In this document: positions 23,990 through 35,452 of the stretch, one piece after another
Position numbering within the stretch: position 1 is the first letter of the stretch
Layout of the letters: every line of letters starts with the position of its first letter
Source of the DNA: Macrocystis pyrifera
Taxonomy: Eukaryota > Sar > Phaeophyceae > Laminariales > Laminariaceae
Reading direction: 5' to 3'
Assembly (NCBI GenBank): GCA_031763025.1
Contig: JASSKH010000020.1
Span: 8,000,667 to 8,064,666, forward strand
Length of the DNA stretch: 64,000 nucleotides
Program-made: the position numbers and the translations under genes
The notes under the pieces: model-generated
The model's input: the letters and a program-made list of their open reading frames with translations, nothing else
Told to the model about the DNA's origin: nothing
The model's database searches: none

Positions 23990-25030
23990 AACGATTTTGT
24001 TGTTCTCGCTTCTTGCTGCAACTCCAACAACAGCACACAGCAGTGCTGCTCCAGCTCGTGCTGCTGGAGCTGCAGCAGTAAAACACAGTAACAACAGGCG
24101 TACGAGTGCTGCTCTAGTCGAATGTTGCTCGAGTGTCGCTGGGTGCTGCTGCTCTGCTGCTGAGTGCTCGTGTGCCCGTGGCTGCTTGGCCACGTCGTGC
24201 TCGTGTTCGACTCGTGCTGGTTGCGCTTGAGCAATCGAGAGATCGTGGTCCCGTGTCTTTTTTTGCAGTGAAATAGGCTTGGAAACCTATTCATGCTCGT
24301 GCCCTCGAGTGCTGCTTGAGCTGTACGCAGCAGTACAAGAACAGCAGCAGCAGCCGTACGAGCGCTGCTCGAATCGAGTGTTGGTCGAGTGCTGCTGAGT
24401 GCTGCTGCTGCTGCTGCTGCTGCTGAATGGTCGTGTGCTCGTGACTGTTCGTCCATAAAACTTGCGAAAAGGCTATATACACTATCTACCACGTACTACG
24501 TACCTGGTAGAATTTTACTACAGTAGTATCTCGGTGCGATTCATCATTTATTTCTCGCATCTTTGTACCACGTATTGGGTTGCGTGTAAGAGCCGAGAGT
24601 TCACTGCCGATTGTACATTGTGCCCTTGCCCCACGGTTTGCATATTTGTCTGCTACTACTCCTGTTTTTGCGGCCGCTACTGCTACACACAATCACGGTA
24701 TAGCTGCTACTGTTGCTGGTGCAGGTTGCTTTTCTTGCTGCTACCCTTACTGTATATTTTGCCCGTGCCACGGGGTTGCTTCTCGTGCTGCTCCTGTTGT
24801 TGCTGCCGCTGCTGCTGCATACTGCTGCGCACAATCACGGTATAGCTGCTATTGCTACTGTTAACAGTTGCTGTTGGCGCCATTTCATGCTGCTACCCAA
24901 AGTTTTTTTTTAGCCCCTGTCACACGGTGGCTCATCTTGGTGCTAGTATGGATGACGCTGCTGCTGCACGCTGTCACGGTATAGCTACTGCTGCTGTTGC
25001 TGGCGCAGGTTGCTTTCCTTGCTGCTACAC
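23990..25030. repeat. CTG/CAG-rich low-complexity DNA
   Basis: Dense CTG, GCTGCT and CAGCAG trinucleotides are mixed with TGCTCGTG and CTCGAGTG words. A near-pure (CTG)n run of about ten units lies at about 24397-24425. A longer unit containing CACAATCACGGTATAGCTGC and GTTGCTTTTCTTGCTGCTAC repeats near 24690, 24830 and 24975. Ala-, Ser- and Gln-rich frames on both strands follow from the trinucleotides. Confidence 0.8.
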
Positions 25031-25199
25031 TTAGTTGTGTGCGCGTGACTGATGCTTTTATCATACCCTGGCTATTTTGTGTACCAGTATATTTTTTACT
25101 GGGTGTTAATTGCGTTGCGCGTGTAGAGGGTTGTCCATCAACTCATTTTCGAGCTTGGTTTGTTTTGATCTATTCTTTGATCTTCCCAACGGAACATGT

Positions 25200-27290
25200 G
25201 CAGTTGATGCTGATCATTCACATTCCGCCCAAAGAAGATGTACATATCACACAAACCAATATCCCACTCAGGTACACGCCTGCTAAATATTACAGATCCT
25301 GCAGATCATACAAATCATACAGATCCTGCAGGTCATGCAAACCCACCGATGAACATGTGCAGATGATGCAGATCGTACAGACCCCATCCCGGTGAAGATG
25401 AACATACTGTATAGATCAAACTTATTCCACTGAGGCACATCATACGGATCCTGCAGATCACACAAATGTGCAAATCACACAAATCAACTTCCCACTCAGG
25501 TATACACGTGTTAATATCTACCTCATACGGACCCCATCCCAACTAAACACGACGTAAACAATTCTGAAGTATCCAGATTTGCAAATCCTGCAGGTCATAC
25601 AGAAACCCTACAAGTTCCCACTAAGGTACGCACGTGTGAAATATCTACCACATCATACAGATACCACCCGGTAAAAATGTACAGATCACACACACCAACG
25701 TCCCCCCCAGGTACACACCTGCCAATTATTACAGATGTCGCAGATCATACTATTCCTTCAGCTCATGCAAACCCACCGATTTACATGTGCAGATCATGCA
25801 AATCATACAGACCCCATCAAGATGAGCAGATCATACAGCTCACACAAATTCCACTCAGGTAGATCGTACAGATCCTGCAGATAACGCATGTGCACAGATC
25901 ATACAGGTCCTGCAGATTGCACATAGGTACAGAATAAACAGATCAAGCTCCCACTCAGGTACAAACGTGTGAAATATCTACCTCATACAGACTCCATCTC
26001 AGCTAAACACGATGTAAACAGGTGTGAAGTATTCAGATTTCACATGTCTTTCAGATCAAAAAGAATCCCTGCAAGTTCCCACTCAGGTACACGCGTGTGA
26101 AATATCTACCTAATACAGATCCCATGCCGGCTAAACACGCTGAAAGCAAGTGTGCAGCATCCAGATGTTTTAGATCCTCCAGATCATTCGGAAATCCTGC
26201 AGATCATACAGATCCTGCAAATCGTACGTACCGCATCCCGGTGAAGATGTGCAGATCACACATATCACACAGATCCCACCCAGCTAGATCATAAAGATCC
26301 TGTAGATCATACAGATTCTGCGGATCATACGTATCTTGCATATCATACAGATCCCACCCTGTAAAGATGTACAGATCACACAGATCCCACTCAGGTATAC
26401 ACCTGTGAAATATGTACCTCATACAGACCCCATCCCAGCTAAACATGCTGTAAACAAGTGTGAAGTATCAAGATTTTACAGATCCTCCAGATCATACAGA
26501 AATACCTAAGATCATACAGATCTTGCAGATCATGCAGACCCACCGATTAAAATTTTAATATCATGCAGATCGTACATACCCTATCCCGGTGTACATATCA
26601 TATAGATCACACAGATTCCACTCAGGTAGATCATACGGATCCTGCGGATTGTACGAATCCTCCAGGTCAATTACACCCACCGATTACCATGCGCAGATCA
26701 TGCAGATCGTACAGACCCTCTCTTGCCCAAGATGTATAGATCAGGCCGATCGGACAAATCTTATCCCGGTCGAAATGTACTGATTGTACAGATCACGCAG
26801 ATTCTGCTCGGGTGCACATCTATGCAAATTGTAACCACACAGATCCCCTTCAGGCTAGACGTGTGCATGTTATTGAGATCAACCAGATCCCACCTGGCAC
26901 ATAAGTGCAAATGGTGCCGAACGTACATGTCTCCCAAGGCAAACTAGTTGGAGTGTAGATTGTAGATCCTTGAGATCATGCATATCCTCCATATCATGCA
27001 CACATGGCAGTCAGATCGTCCCACTCGGCACGTAAATGCAATTGTAATACCAACTAGATCTCACCGCCAAAACAAAAGGTGATACATCTACATGACACAA
27101 ATCCTGCAGATCGCACAGATCCTTCAGATAATGCAGACCCTCCCACGCAAAGCTATTCATGACTTCATCACGGTACATGTGTGTTCGATCAACATGTGTA
27201 GCTCATGCAGATCTTGCATACTCCACCTGGTAGAGGTCTTCAAATCATCAAGGATCACACTTACATCGATTATACAGATCCCGCCCAGGC
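25200..27290. repeat. CAGATCATA minisatellite with ~450-bp super-period
   Basis: The short core is CAGATCATACAGATCCTGCAG in 9-12-bp steps. A longer landmark, CTCAGGTACAC..GTGTGAAATATCTACC followed by CCATCCC.GCTAAACACG.TGTAAACA, occurs at about 25497, 25953 and 26391. A second series lies at about 25624 and 26083. The super-period is therefore about 440-460 bp. The array decays to the right of 26900. It is not a CRISPR array: the units have no constant spacer and repeat architecture. Confidence 0.85.
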
Positions 27291-27299
27291 AATAAATAC

Positions 27300-28169
27300 C
27301 TGGAAATGCAAAATCCCGTCAATTTCCTTCTGAGTTCTACGCTTTCCTTCGAGCAATACAGTAGTCAATGCCTCCTTTACGCCAAGACATGCAAAATCAT
27401 CGAAGACTAGACTACTACTCTTCACTTTGAGCAATATTACAGTACTACTGTAACCCATGACTCATTTTACCCCGAGATCATTTTTATTGAAAGCAGAGGT
27501 GCAAGGGTTTTACCTGCGTCTTCCTTTCCAACTTTCGACACCCCGGATGCCATATTACCCACATCCCGAAGGGGAACCATGTATGATGTACCATCTTGCA
27601 TTTTGATTTTCTGAATATCCGGTTTGCACATTGTAATCGTTACTTTGGCTGCTGATTTTCGTCACAAAAGCGTGCTAGCACATAGATGTTAATATCTGTG
27701 CGGTCGCCACACACGGACACAAGTATACGAGTATACGTTTTTTGATACCCGGGTTAAGGCAGTATGCGGATAAATCAAGAGTCGGTCTTACTCGTGGTAC
27801 AGTTAATTGTCTATCCAATGGATCATCATAAGGAACGATGCTGAACGTTGCTACAATTTCACTGAAACGGGTAGAGAACAGTACATAAAACAATACGGGC
27901 AAGGTAAAGTGCATCTGCCCATAGCATGGGCGTTTGCCCGACATGACCATGGGTCGACCAGGCCCATTTACTATCTGCACTCCTTTCACGTCCAGCGTCT
28001 CACTCATCTGTCCACCACTTCTATTTGTATCTTCTCCTCTTGACCACTGCAAGCAGCATTCTTTACAGAATGGCCACATGGGCGCCCATGTCGAATCATT
28101 TATTTTTTTGTTCTTCACAGGTGATTTTAACAGAACCTCCCGTGGCGCCTCTACCATCTCTCTTCACAG
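27300..28169. other. No supported gene
   Basis: A 160-codon minus-strand frame covers 27675-28157. It has no recognisable domain and ordinary composition. I cannot support it as a gene. Confidence 0.4.
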
Positions 28170-28292
28170 GGACAGACCATCGATACATGCATCAATCCGT
28201 TAGCACCCTTGCCCGAGAGTACCCCAAGCTCCTGTTCGACTGCCGGCGGCCCATCGGGGCCAAGGACTGCGCCCCGTACGAGAACCGCCCCC
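28170..28292 (+). CDS. Candidate internal exon of an unidentified gene
   Basis: A pyrimidine-rich acceptor (CTACCATCTCTCTTCACAG) ends at 28169. It is followed by 123 bases with strong coding-like codon choice, mostly G or C at third positions. The reading is two bases, then TDHRYMHQSVSTLAREYPKL and then LFDCRRPIGAKDCAPYENR. A possible donor, GTATTTATG, starts at 28293. I do not recognise the protein. No partner exon with matching phase was found nearby, so this could be one exon of a larger gene or a relic. The opposite strand is also open here, but with poor codon use. Confidence 0.35.
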
Positions 28293-28299
28293 GTATTTA

Positions 28300-30120
28300 T
28301 GAAAGCTTGGGTCATTTCGTGTGGTTCTGGGGGTTGTGGTCTTGTCTTCCCATGCCGTTTTGGACGTCGTGTGCCGACATGAAAACCGAGGATTTCGTAG
28401 CAGGTCGCATTTTAATTCAGCATGGAGTGGTTTTATCGTGATATATAAACAACAGCAACAACAAGCAGATGCACGCTGCTCATTGGGCGAAATGCAATTC
28501 GCGGTTGGGCGAAATGCATTTCCGCATATTCCGACGCATGCTTCTTCCCGTCTTTTCGTGTTGTCCCCTGGGAGAGAGCGATAATTGTTTAGTACAAATT
28601 TGCCCCCATCGAGACTCAAAGGTTAGGGACGACTTTGGTTAAACGTAAATGAAACTTAATGCCCGTAGGCAACAACAATAGTATGACCCATTTGCGGTTT
28701 GGCGGGAGAGGAAGGGCAACAACACAGGGAGGGGGGGCGTTGACAGAGGATATTACGGTAGACCGGCCACGCGGATAGCTAACTGGGGAAATGCGATGTT
28801 CTGCGCTGGGCCTTCATCCAAACATGTTTTGCCTATATGCCCTCGGCCGGTGTAAGAATCACCGGGAACTCGTGTTTATTGTATCGAGTTTGGCGAGTGC
28901 CGGACACGTGTTGGTCGGACGCGTTCGTTTGTTCGTTTGTTTTTTTGACGGCCCAAGTGAATTTGAGAACATTACGTGTACTGAAAGGCGGTTTGCGGTG
29001 ACGAGGTACTCCATAATATCTCAGCAGCAGCAAATAGCGAACATGTGTCGAGTTCGCTGTGTACATAAACTGTCATGTAGTACACCACAGTATCTGCTGT
29101 AGAGACGACACACCCCGTGGCAAGTGCGAAATATTAAACCCACAAGGCGTGCCAACATGAGTCAATTATCTATTTCACAGCTGCGGTGTATGACTGGATT
29201 TTGTTTTAAACACATCTTGTGATTTGTGCACCTCCTATAAATAGTGTATTTTCGTCAAACACATCCTTACATTTGTCGGGCGTACAGTGAATGGATATTC
29301 CGGTGACTACCAATCGAGGGTCGAACCAATTTTGCATCAAACCACGCATGCGTTAATGCTGTGTTATGTGCATTGTATTCAAATGGTCTATGCATACCTC
29401 CGCGTCTCGTAGTTTTGACTTACTGGGACAAACCCTTGCTGACACCCGCTCAACTCTTTGGTGTATTGGACTCCATTCTGTCATGCACCGGGTAGCGAAT
29501 GGTTTGGAGCGCGTTATAGGCCTACTTCTATGGGACCAGAAAACAGAAAATATTATGGTCTCTTTCGAACGGCGAACGTCGGGTCCACGTGCGTATGTGT
29601 CAACGTCTTATTCATCTACACCAAACTCAATAAAAATTAAAATCCGTGTGGAAAAGATGAACACGAAAACCGACCACGCTCTCACGTCTTTAACGAGGTG
29701 TCCAAACACGCAAAAAAAACTGTGCTTAAACGTTACATTGCATGCTCAGCTCAGTGGAGCATACACTCTCTAAATCTTGTAGTGAAAATGATCCGCGCTG
29801 TGTGGGACGATGAACCAGTGGCGACCATTGGTTCTGTGCGCCTCAATACAGTTTTTCTCCTCATAACTAGGTCGCAAAAACGATAAGAATGGCTTTAAAC
29901 ACCGATTATATTGCTTGCGGGTTTCCGTGAGGTGAAGGGAAGTCGTCGATTTGTTTAATGAAATATGGCCATATGTGAATTAACCTCATTAGTAGCAGCA
30001 GTTGGTGCGGTGTGCGAAAGGCACGTGGCATTTTGTTACTGGCAATCTACGAAAAGTCCTTTAGTCTACGTACGGCAATGCCCGCGAGTTTCTGAACGGT
30101 GACAACGAAAATCGCTGATG
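28300..30120. other. No supported gene
   Basis: Only short frames are present. There is a small local duplication of GGGCGAAATGCA near 28486-28520. Nothing else is identifiable. Confidence 0.5.
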
Positions 30121-30136
30121 GTGTGTGTGTGTGTGT

Positions 30137-30734
30137 TCTTCACATTAAACCGTTCTTCTACTCGTCGACATCAAGCAAGCCCAGTGTCCGTGCTGATTCG
30201 TCGCCCTAGAAAGATACGAGCTCTGTGGTCACAGACTACGACACAGAGATAACACACCGTAATGCATTAATAGCCTACGTAATACCATGCCTTCGCACCA
30301 GGTGCGGCCGACACAACATACATACATACGCCAGCAACCAAAATACACCATAAGGAAAGAGAAGCAACGAAAAAGCCAAACCGAAAAAGAACAAGAAAAA
30401 GAAAAAGAAAAGGAGAAGAATCCCAAACAAATAAATAAAATGGGAAGCCAAAGCTCAGACACATACATACTTACCCCGAGCATGAGCCAAAAGGGACGTG
30501 CAAGGGGAAAGATACGAGAAGGAAAAAGGGGACTATGCATCCCGGTGAACACTTAACTAAGTAAAAAGAGCAATAGTGAGTAGGCCAAAATACGCTCGTC
30601 ACCCACCCACTATGCAGTACTTCTTTCATAAGGATAAGAAGGGAAAAAAATCAAAATGCATACCGAACGGCCGCAGCAGTTGGAGGTACGAGTAGCAAAG
30701 AAAAGTCCAACCTATTAGTCGGCCTGGTACCTTG
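30137..30734 (-). other. 3' untranslated region of LINE copy 1
   Basis: Non-coding on the sense strand. It contains a pyrimidine-rich stretch (the complement of 30345-30420, an A/G run on the plus strand). Toward its end is the block matching 47759-47890 in LINE copy 2, which includes CCAGTGTCCGTG.CGATTC on the plus strand. The region stops at the (AC)n tail. Confidence 0.75.
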
Positions 30735-32753
30735 CTACCCTATCTGCGGTCTCTCTGCTACTCTCTTCTGCCGCGGTTTCCCTTCTACTCCTCCTGTTCC
30801 CCCCCTGCCCCCATACACTTGTACGGTGTTCCCTCTACCCCTCCTGCTGTTACCCCTCCCCCCATTCCCTCTAACACTACCTGCAGCGGATGCACGGCGC
30901 TGTCTACTCAGCTTTGCCTCAGCCTCGTGCCACCAGCTCATGAACTGTTCAGCTGCTTCGAGGATTCCCCGGTACCACGTTCCCGTCTGTTTTGCTGCAG
31001 TGGGCCACAGTGCGGTCCCAACTCCAAAGACTAAGGGGGAGTCTTCCGTTGATCCCTTGGTGGCTTTGAACACTCTAAGGTCCTCAGCAATTGCCCTAGG
31101 CCAAGTCTTGGGCTGCCCGCCTGGTTTCGGGCTCCCCCCACCAGCGATCGTCCCGAACATCAACCGACTGGGCAATCGCCCCTCGTGTTGCCGCACCACA
31201 GCCCCCGCAAAGAAGAGTCGCCGTTTACGGATGGTCGTTTCAATACTTTCGCATCGTGTTATCCTGAGCGCCTTCGCATACGAGAGGGTGGTGTGGTCGG
31301 TGCGTAGTCGGCGCTGGAAACCAATGACTCGCAGAAGGACTTCGTGGTGGGCTGATCGAAGCTTGGCGAAGTGGTCCGCATTGAGGGTCCACGTCACGCA
31401 ACCGTACAGCAAGGTCTCAATCACCTCGGCCTTCAGCATCCGGACTTTCAGACTAAGCGGTGCGTTCGTCCTATCGTACAGTTTCGGACCATACCGTTTG
31501 AGGCATGCCCGCATCAGACGGATTCGTCGCTCGATTTCGAAGGAGAGGTCAGCGTTCTCGTGGATAATGCCTCCTAGGTACAAAAACTGGGTCGTCTGTT
31601 TATACCTTTGGCCTGAAGCTTCGATCGCGAGCGGTGAGGTGGTAAACGTCTGATGCGGTGTTCGTAGGAGCATCGTCTCTGTCTTCTTCTCGGATACCGT
31701 GAGACCTACTGCTTCGAAGACAGTCACGATGACTGTCATCATTCTTGCAAGGCCTTCCGCCGACTTCGAGACTATTCCTGCATCGTCTGCATACATGCCC
31801 CACACAGCCCTTTGCACGCATGCCAACGGTTCCTCTTTTCCGACAACCCTGTCCTCTTCGAGATGAACCAAATCCCTTACGATGCATTCGTCTTTGCTGA
31901 GGCGTACCAGCACGATGTGTATCGCAGCGGCGAAGAACACGTTGAACAGTAACGGCGATAGTACGCAGCCTTGCCGCAGTCCCTGGGTTACATTGAACCA
32001 GTCCGAGTAGTCACCGTCATCCGCACGCACGCGAGCCCGCATGCCTTCGTGAAAATTGCGAATGAATGTGAGCATCTTGGTTGGTACACCAAGGCGTGTG
32101 AGTACCTCCCACAACAGTTCTCGGTCGACAGAGTCGTACGCTTTCTGCAAGTCGATGAAGCACATGTACAGGGGGATTTTCTTCTGCCGCCCGAGCTGCT
32201 GCAACCGGCGCACGACAAACAGCATATCGACTGTTGACCGTGCGGGGCGGAAGCCGCACTGTTCTTCAGGGAGTATATGCTCGGTCTCGCAGTAGCTGCT
32301 TAGACGGGACGCAACGATTTTCAGCAACACCTTGCCTGCGTGAGCAACAAGCGAAATACCTCTGTAGTTGTTGCAATCAGTTCTATCCTTATTTTTATGA
32401 AGGGTTTTTATGATCGCATCTTTCCATTGCTGGGGGACTTCTCCCGTTACCCAAACGTTAACAAGGATACTGTGAAAATACTGCACGAAAGCGGGGTGGT
32501 CAAGTTTCAGTACTTCGACCGGGAGACCATCTGGTCCAACGGCTTTCCAGTTTGACATACCCTTCACTGCTTCCATCATCTCGTCAATGGATGGTTCATT
32601 TCCAAGGGATAGTTTCAGCGGTCGTGGTGGCACTAGGTCGATGATCGTGGGGTCAAGTTTCAGCGATTTCGTGTTCAATAGTTTGTGGTAGTGCCCCGCC
32701 CATCTTTCACGAATTCGCGCTTGATCCCGCAACAGCGTGCCATCCTCGTCCAT
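30735..32753 (-). CDS. Reverse transcriptase of LINE copy 1
   Basis: An uninterrupted frame of 672 codons encodes a non-LTR retrotransposon reverse transcriptase, which makes cDNA at a nicked target site. Numbering from the first in-frame methionine, NNYRGISLV lies at residues 128-136. The catalytic FIDLQKAYD block is at 199-207 (first aspartate D201). [10 protein letters not shown] is at 258-267. The active-site YADD is at 321-324. Conserved post-polymerase segments follow ([11 protein letters not shown] at 390-400; [20 protein letters not shown] at 481-500). The last ~55 residues are Gly/Arg-rich. The first methionine is probably not the natural start. The preceding protein continues in another frame (32760-33244), and a one-base shift near 32755 separates the two. 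The polymerase itself looks intact, which suggests a fairly young insertion. Confidence 0.92.
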   Translation of the reverse strand: MDEDGTLLRDQARIRERWAGHYHKLLNTKSLKLDPTIIDLVPPRPLKLSLGNEPSIDEMMEAVKGMSNWKAVGPDGLPVEVLKLDHPAFVQYFHSILVNVWVTGEVPQQWKDAIIKTLHKNKDRTDCNNYRGISLVAHAGKVLLKIVASRLSSYCETEHILPEEQCGFRPARSTVDMLFVVRRLQQLGRQKKIPLYMCFIDLQKAYDSVDRELLWEVLTRLGVPTKMLTFIRNFHEGMRARVRADDGDYSDWFNVTQGLRQGCVLSPLLFNVFFAAAIHIVLVRLSKDECIVRDLVHLEEDRVVGKEEPLACVQRAVWGMYADDAGIVSKSAEGLARMMTVIVTVFEAVGLTVSEKKTETMLLRTPHQTFTTSPLAIEASGQRYKQTTQFLYLGGIIHENADLSFEIERRIRLMRACLKRYGPKLYDRTNAPLSLKVRMLKAEVIETLLYGCVTWTLNADHFAKLRSAHHEVLLRVIGFQRRLRTDHTTLSYAKALRITRCESIETTIRKRRLFFAGAVVRQHEGRLPSRLMFGTIAGGGSPKPGGQPKTWPRAIAEDLRVFKATKGSTEDSPLVFGVGTALWPTAAKQTGTWYRGILEAAEQFMSWWHEAEAKLSRQRRASAAGSVRGNGGRGNSRRGRGNTVQVYGGRGGTGGVEGKPRQKRVAERPQIG

Positions 32754-32759
32754 GATAAT

Positions 32760-33244
32760 TGTTCACTCCTCGCTTTCGTACCTTGCAACCTTACCGTACT
32801 CTTCAGGTGCTTGTAGAACCCTCGTTGATCGGAACTCGCGAGGAATTTCTCGGTTTCAGCGAGGTACTCTTCAAAATACGCATTGACTCCTGCGGCGACC
32901 ACTTCCTGCAGATTCGCACAGGCGGATCTCAACTTCTTCCACGCTGTACTATCTCGGGGGTAGACACGCAAGAGCTGTCTCGCATCCTCCCTCGCTGTCC
33001 ATGCTACTTTGAAAGCGGCCACCGTTTCGGGGGTCCCACACCAACCGTTTCGGTGGTGGCGACGTGGTGGAGGTGGCACCTCTTTCTCAACAGCATTCAT
33101 GACAGTTGTGGTGAAAAACTCAACCATGCCAGACGTGTTACGAGGCTGGGTAGGTTGGTTAAGAGTGGAAACGACCCTCTCGACTATTCGGTGTCGACGC
33201 TCTCCATCGGATAAGAAAAGCTGCCTGGTACTGTTGAATGATTC
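32760..33244 (-). pseudogene. Linker upstream of LINE reverse transcriptase (frameshifted)
   Basis: This minus-strand frame, open from a TAA near 33245, reads RRHRIVERVVSTL, then MVEFFTTTVMNAVEKEVPPP. It continues through YFEEYLAETEKFLASSD and [20 protein letters not shown]. This is the region that normally sits between endonuclease and reverse transcriptase in LINE ORF2. The sense-like sequence stops at about 32758 and resumes in the next frame as [18 protein letters not shown]. That points to a single-base deletion or insertion. No endonuclease motif precedes it. Confidence 0.75.
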
Positions 33245-33249
33245 TTATT

Positions 33250-35190
33250 TTTCCTCAAACGTTAGATATACGGCATAGCAGAATCCACTTTATTAAAACG
33301 CTGTCCAAAACACGACGAATCCATTCTTATTTGTGATAGTTGTATCGGTTTGGATTGATTGTTGTGTTTCTCGGGGTATGGAAGATCAACGCCCACCTGC
33401 ATGAAGGACCTTACACATTGTCAAGGCTCTGGTGTGGGGGATGCCGAGCATATAGTGAGGGGTTCTCTGTCGTTCATTCCGCGACGTGGGAGGGTCGGAG
33501 TATTGAGATCGTCACTGATTCCACAACGGGTAACTTGTGCACTTCGTCTTCCGACGGCTCTCCAACGAGGCGCCCGACTCCGCACGAACAGCTAGTTTGT
33601 CCTCACATAGATATGTTGGGTCCACGTTCTGTGGCCAATGTACCAGTATATTGGATGGCAGGACGACTTTAAACGGGACTTACTCTAGCGTTCGTCGCTA
33701 ACGTAGACGACTCCATTCCAAGCCGGCGACAGCGTCTCGTCACGGCCGGTTGCCCCAGTGAACAGGTGATACCCCCTGAATTTTAATATACGTTTGTGCT
33801 GGAGTCTGGATCCCACACGGGTCGAACGGTTTAAGTTTATTTGCGAAAAACATATACCTGTTAGAAATCATAATCAACCGCTGAAAGCGCCTAGTAGCGT
33901 TGGTAGGCGCAATCTGATGCGAGTCGACGAGGGAAGAAAGGGGCGAATGATTTTCCCGAAGATACGCAAGGCAAGAACCTTAGGGGGGAAGAGGGGACGA
34001 GAGTCTGCTTTGTGACCCCGGATAAGACGTAAGACCAGGAAGGAGAGATATGATAATACTGATGATGATGCTCTCACATTGGTGGTGGTTCGCAGTACAG
34101 TAGTGGTGGTTTACACAGTGATAAAAAAACGAGGAGAGAACATAAAGAAGAACGAACGGACACAAAACAAATAATAAAAAAATAAAAAGATCAACAACGA
34201 AGCAAACGTGCGCTCAGGGCGCAGACCGAGTCCCGAAAACAAGGTTGCTGTTTGCTGGCACCATCGGTCCTAGGATATTTCCAACTGATGAACCAACATT
34301 AGGACGTAAAAAGGAAAAAAAATCCGGAGATGATAGATGAGATGGAACACACGTATAAGACGCACAAACAATATGACTACCGAGCTCGGAGGGCCATACA
34401 TGACCGGCCAGCCCATAGGACAATTGCTCTCAAGAAAGCGAGCCTGACAAGTACAATTGTGAATGCCCCTATAAGCGTAGTCGTGTCTATGTGTTAAAGA
34501 AGGTTTGCCGCTTCCTGTGACTGGCCTCGGCTTTAGGCACAAGTTAATGAGTATCACTAGGGAAAACGTATTATGGGTGACAAAAAAAAGAAAAACAGCG
34601 CATCGTAAGGTTTGATATAGCCTGCCCAATAATGGAAATCAGGCGGGTCGGGTTTTTTGGGGGAATGACCGGCACCGTCGCTTAGCGTGATGTTTAGTTC
34701 TCCTTGCCCCGCGTACGTGCAGAAATAACGGATTTCGGAACATCCAGACCTGTATGTTCACCGTTTTCACAGCCTTTTTTTAGAGTAGTCAGGGGTATTC
34801 GGATGGCATAGTAGACTGATAACTCAACAGCGGATGTTCGCAGGTTCGACGAGCGCCAAAAGATAGCACGCAGCAACGTGTTACTGCCGGAATGAAAATG
34901 ATCGACGGGAATCTTCAACCGGGGATCTACCTGGCAACGGTACATGTTTCCCTTTTTGTTTTTCGAATACCCAAGCCATGGGATTGTGCTTCGGGTTGCC
35001 CGTTCATTTATCCCAAAGCCAGGGTTCGATCGGAGGTAGAGAAGTTCTCAAAAGAGCAGCCTCAAAAAACAAAAAGCGCGCAGAACACCCCCCGTAGCAT
35101 GCGTCGTTTGCGAATAAATGTGCGGCGGCAGCCATCAACCGACAATATGCATGAAGCGGGATGGCCATTACATGGCCCTCGGTGCCAATT
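33250..35190. other. No supported gene
   Basis: No recognisable domain or splice-consistent exon series. The frames present are short and compositionally ordinary. Confidence 0.5.
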
Positions 35191-35194
35191 CATT

Positions 35195-35452
35195 CAACGC
35201 GGCATTGGGCTCTCCTAATTTCCCGCTTTGAGGTGATAGAACAGCGCTGTCAGTACAAACAAAAAAAAACGAAAAAATAAATGTCCTTCGTTGGCTATCA
35301 CGTGTTACGTGCAGTGAGCTCGAACGCGGCATTGCGCTCTCCTAATTTCCCGCTTTGAGGTGATAGACCAGCGCTGCCAGTAAAAACAAAAAAAATCGGA
35401 AAAATAAATGTCCTTCGTTGGCTATCACGTGTAACGTGCAGTGAGCTCGATC
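35195..35452. repeat. Tandem duplication, 127-bp unit x2
   Basis: GGCATTGGGCTCTCCTAATT at 35201 and GGCATTGCGCTCTCCTAATT at 35328 give a period of 127. Both units run through GCTTTGAGGTGATAGA, an A-rich stretch, AATAAATGTCCTTCGTTGGC and ATCACGTGT.ACGTGCAGTG. Divergence is only a few percent, so the duplication is recent. Confidence 0.92.

Larger units (their letters stand above)
30121..33247 (-). mobile_element. LINE (RTE-like non-LTR retrotransposon), 5'-truncated copy 1
   Basis: The element reads on the minus strand. Its 5' part (33244-32760) codes for the linker upstream of reverse transcriptase. The central 32753-30735 codes for the reverse transcriptase and C-terminal region. A purine/pyrimidine-skewed 3' untranslated region follows to 30137, and the element ends in (AC)8 at 30136-30121. 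A second copy (47753-49160) shares the 3' half, including the same 3' end next to a shorter (AC)n. This supports that end as the true terminus. No endonuclease domain is seen, so the copy is 5'-truncated at about 33247. Short microsatellite-like tails are known for RTE-type LINEs; the clade call is inference from the domain layout and tail. Confidence 0.85.

Noticed and set aside
24397-24425. Poly-Gln/Ala/Leu coding tract from (CTG)n
   Set aside because: All frames around it are short and repeat-derived; treated as a microsatellite.
25200-27290. CRISPR-like regular repeats
   Set aside because: Units are degenerate, contiguous and without unique spacers, and the DNA is eukaryotic nuclear.
30826-31653. 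275-codon plus-strand open frame
   Set aside because: Antisense of the reverse transcriptase; no motif of its own.
35020-35045. GGGTTCGATCGG resembling a tRNA T-loop
   Set aside because: No pairing T-stem, acceptor stem or anticodon arm could be built around it. Similar GGTTCAAA words near 47127 (minus strand) and 38146 also failed.
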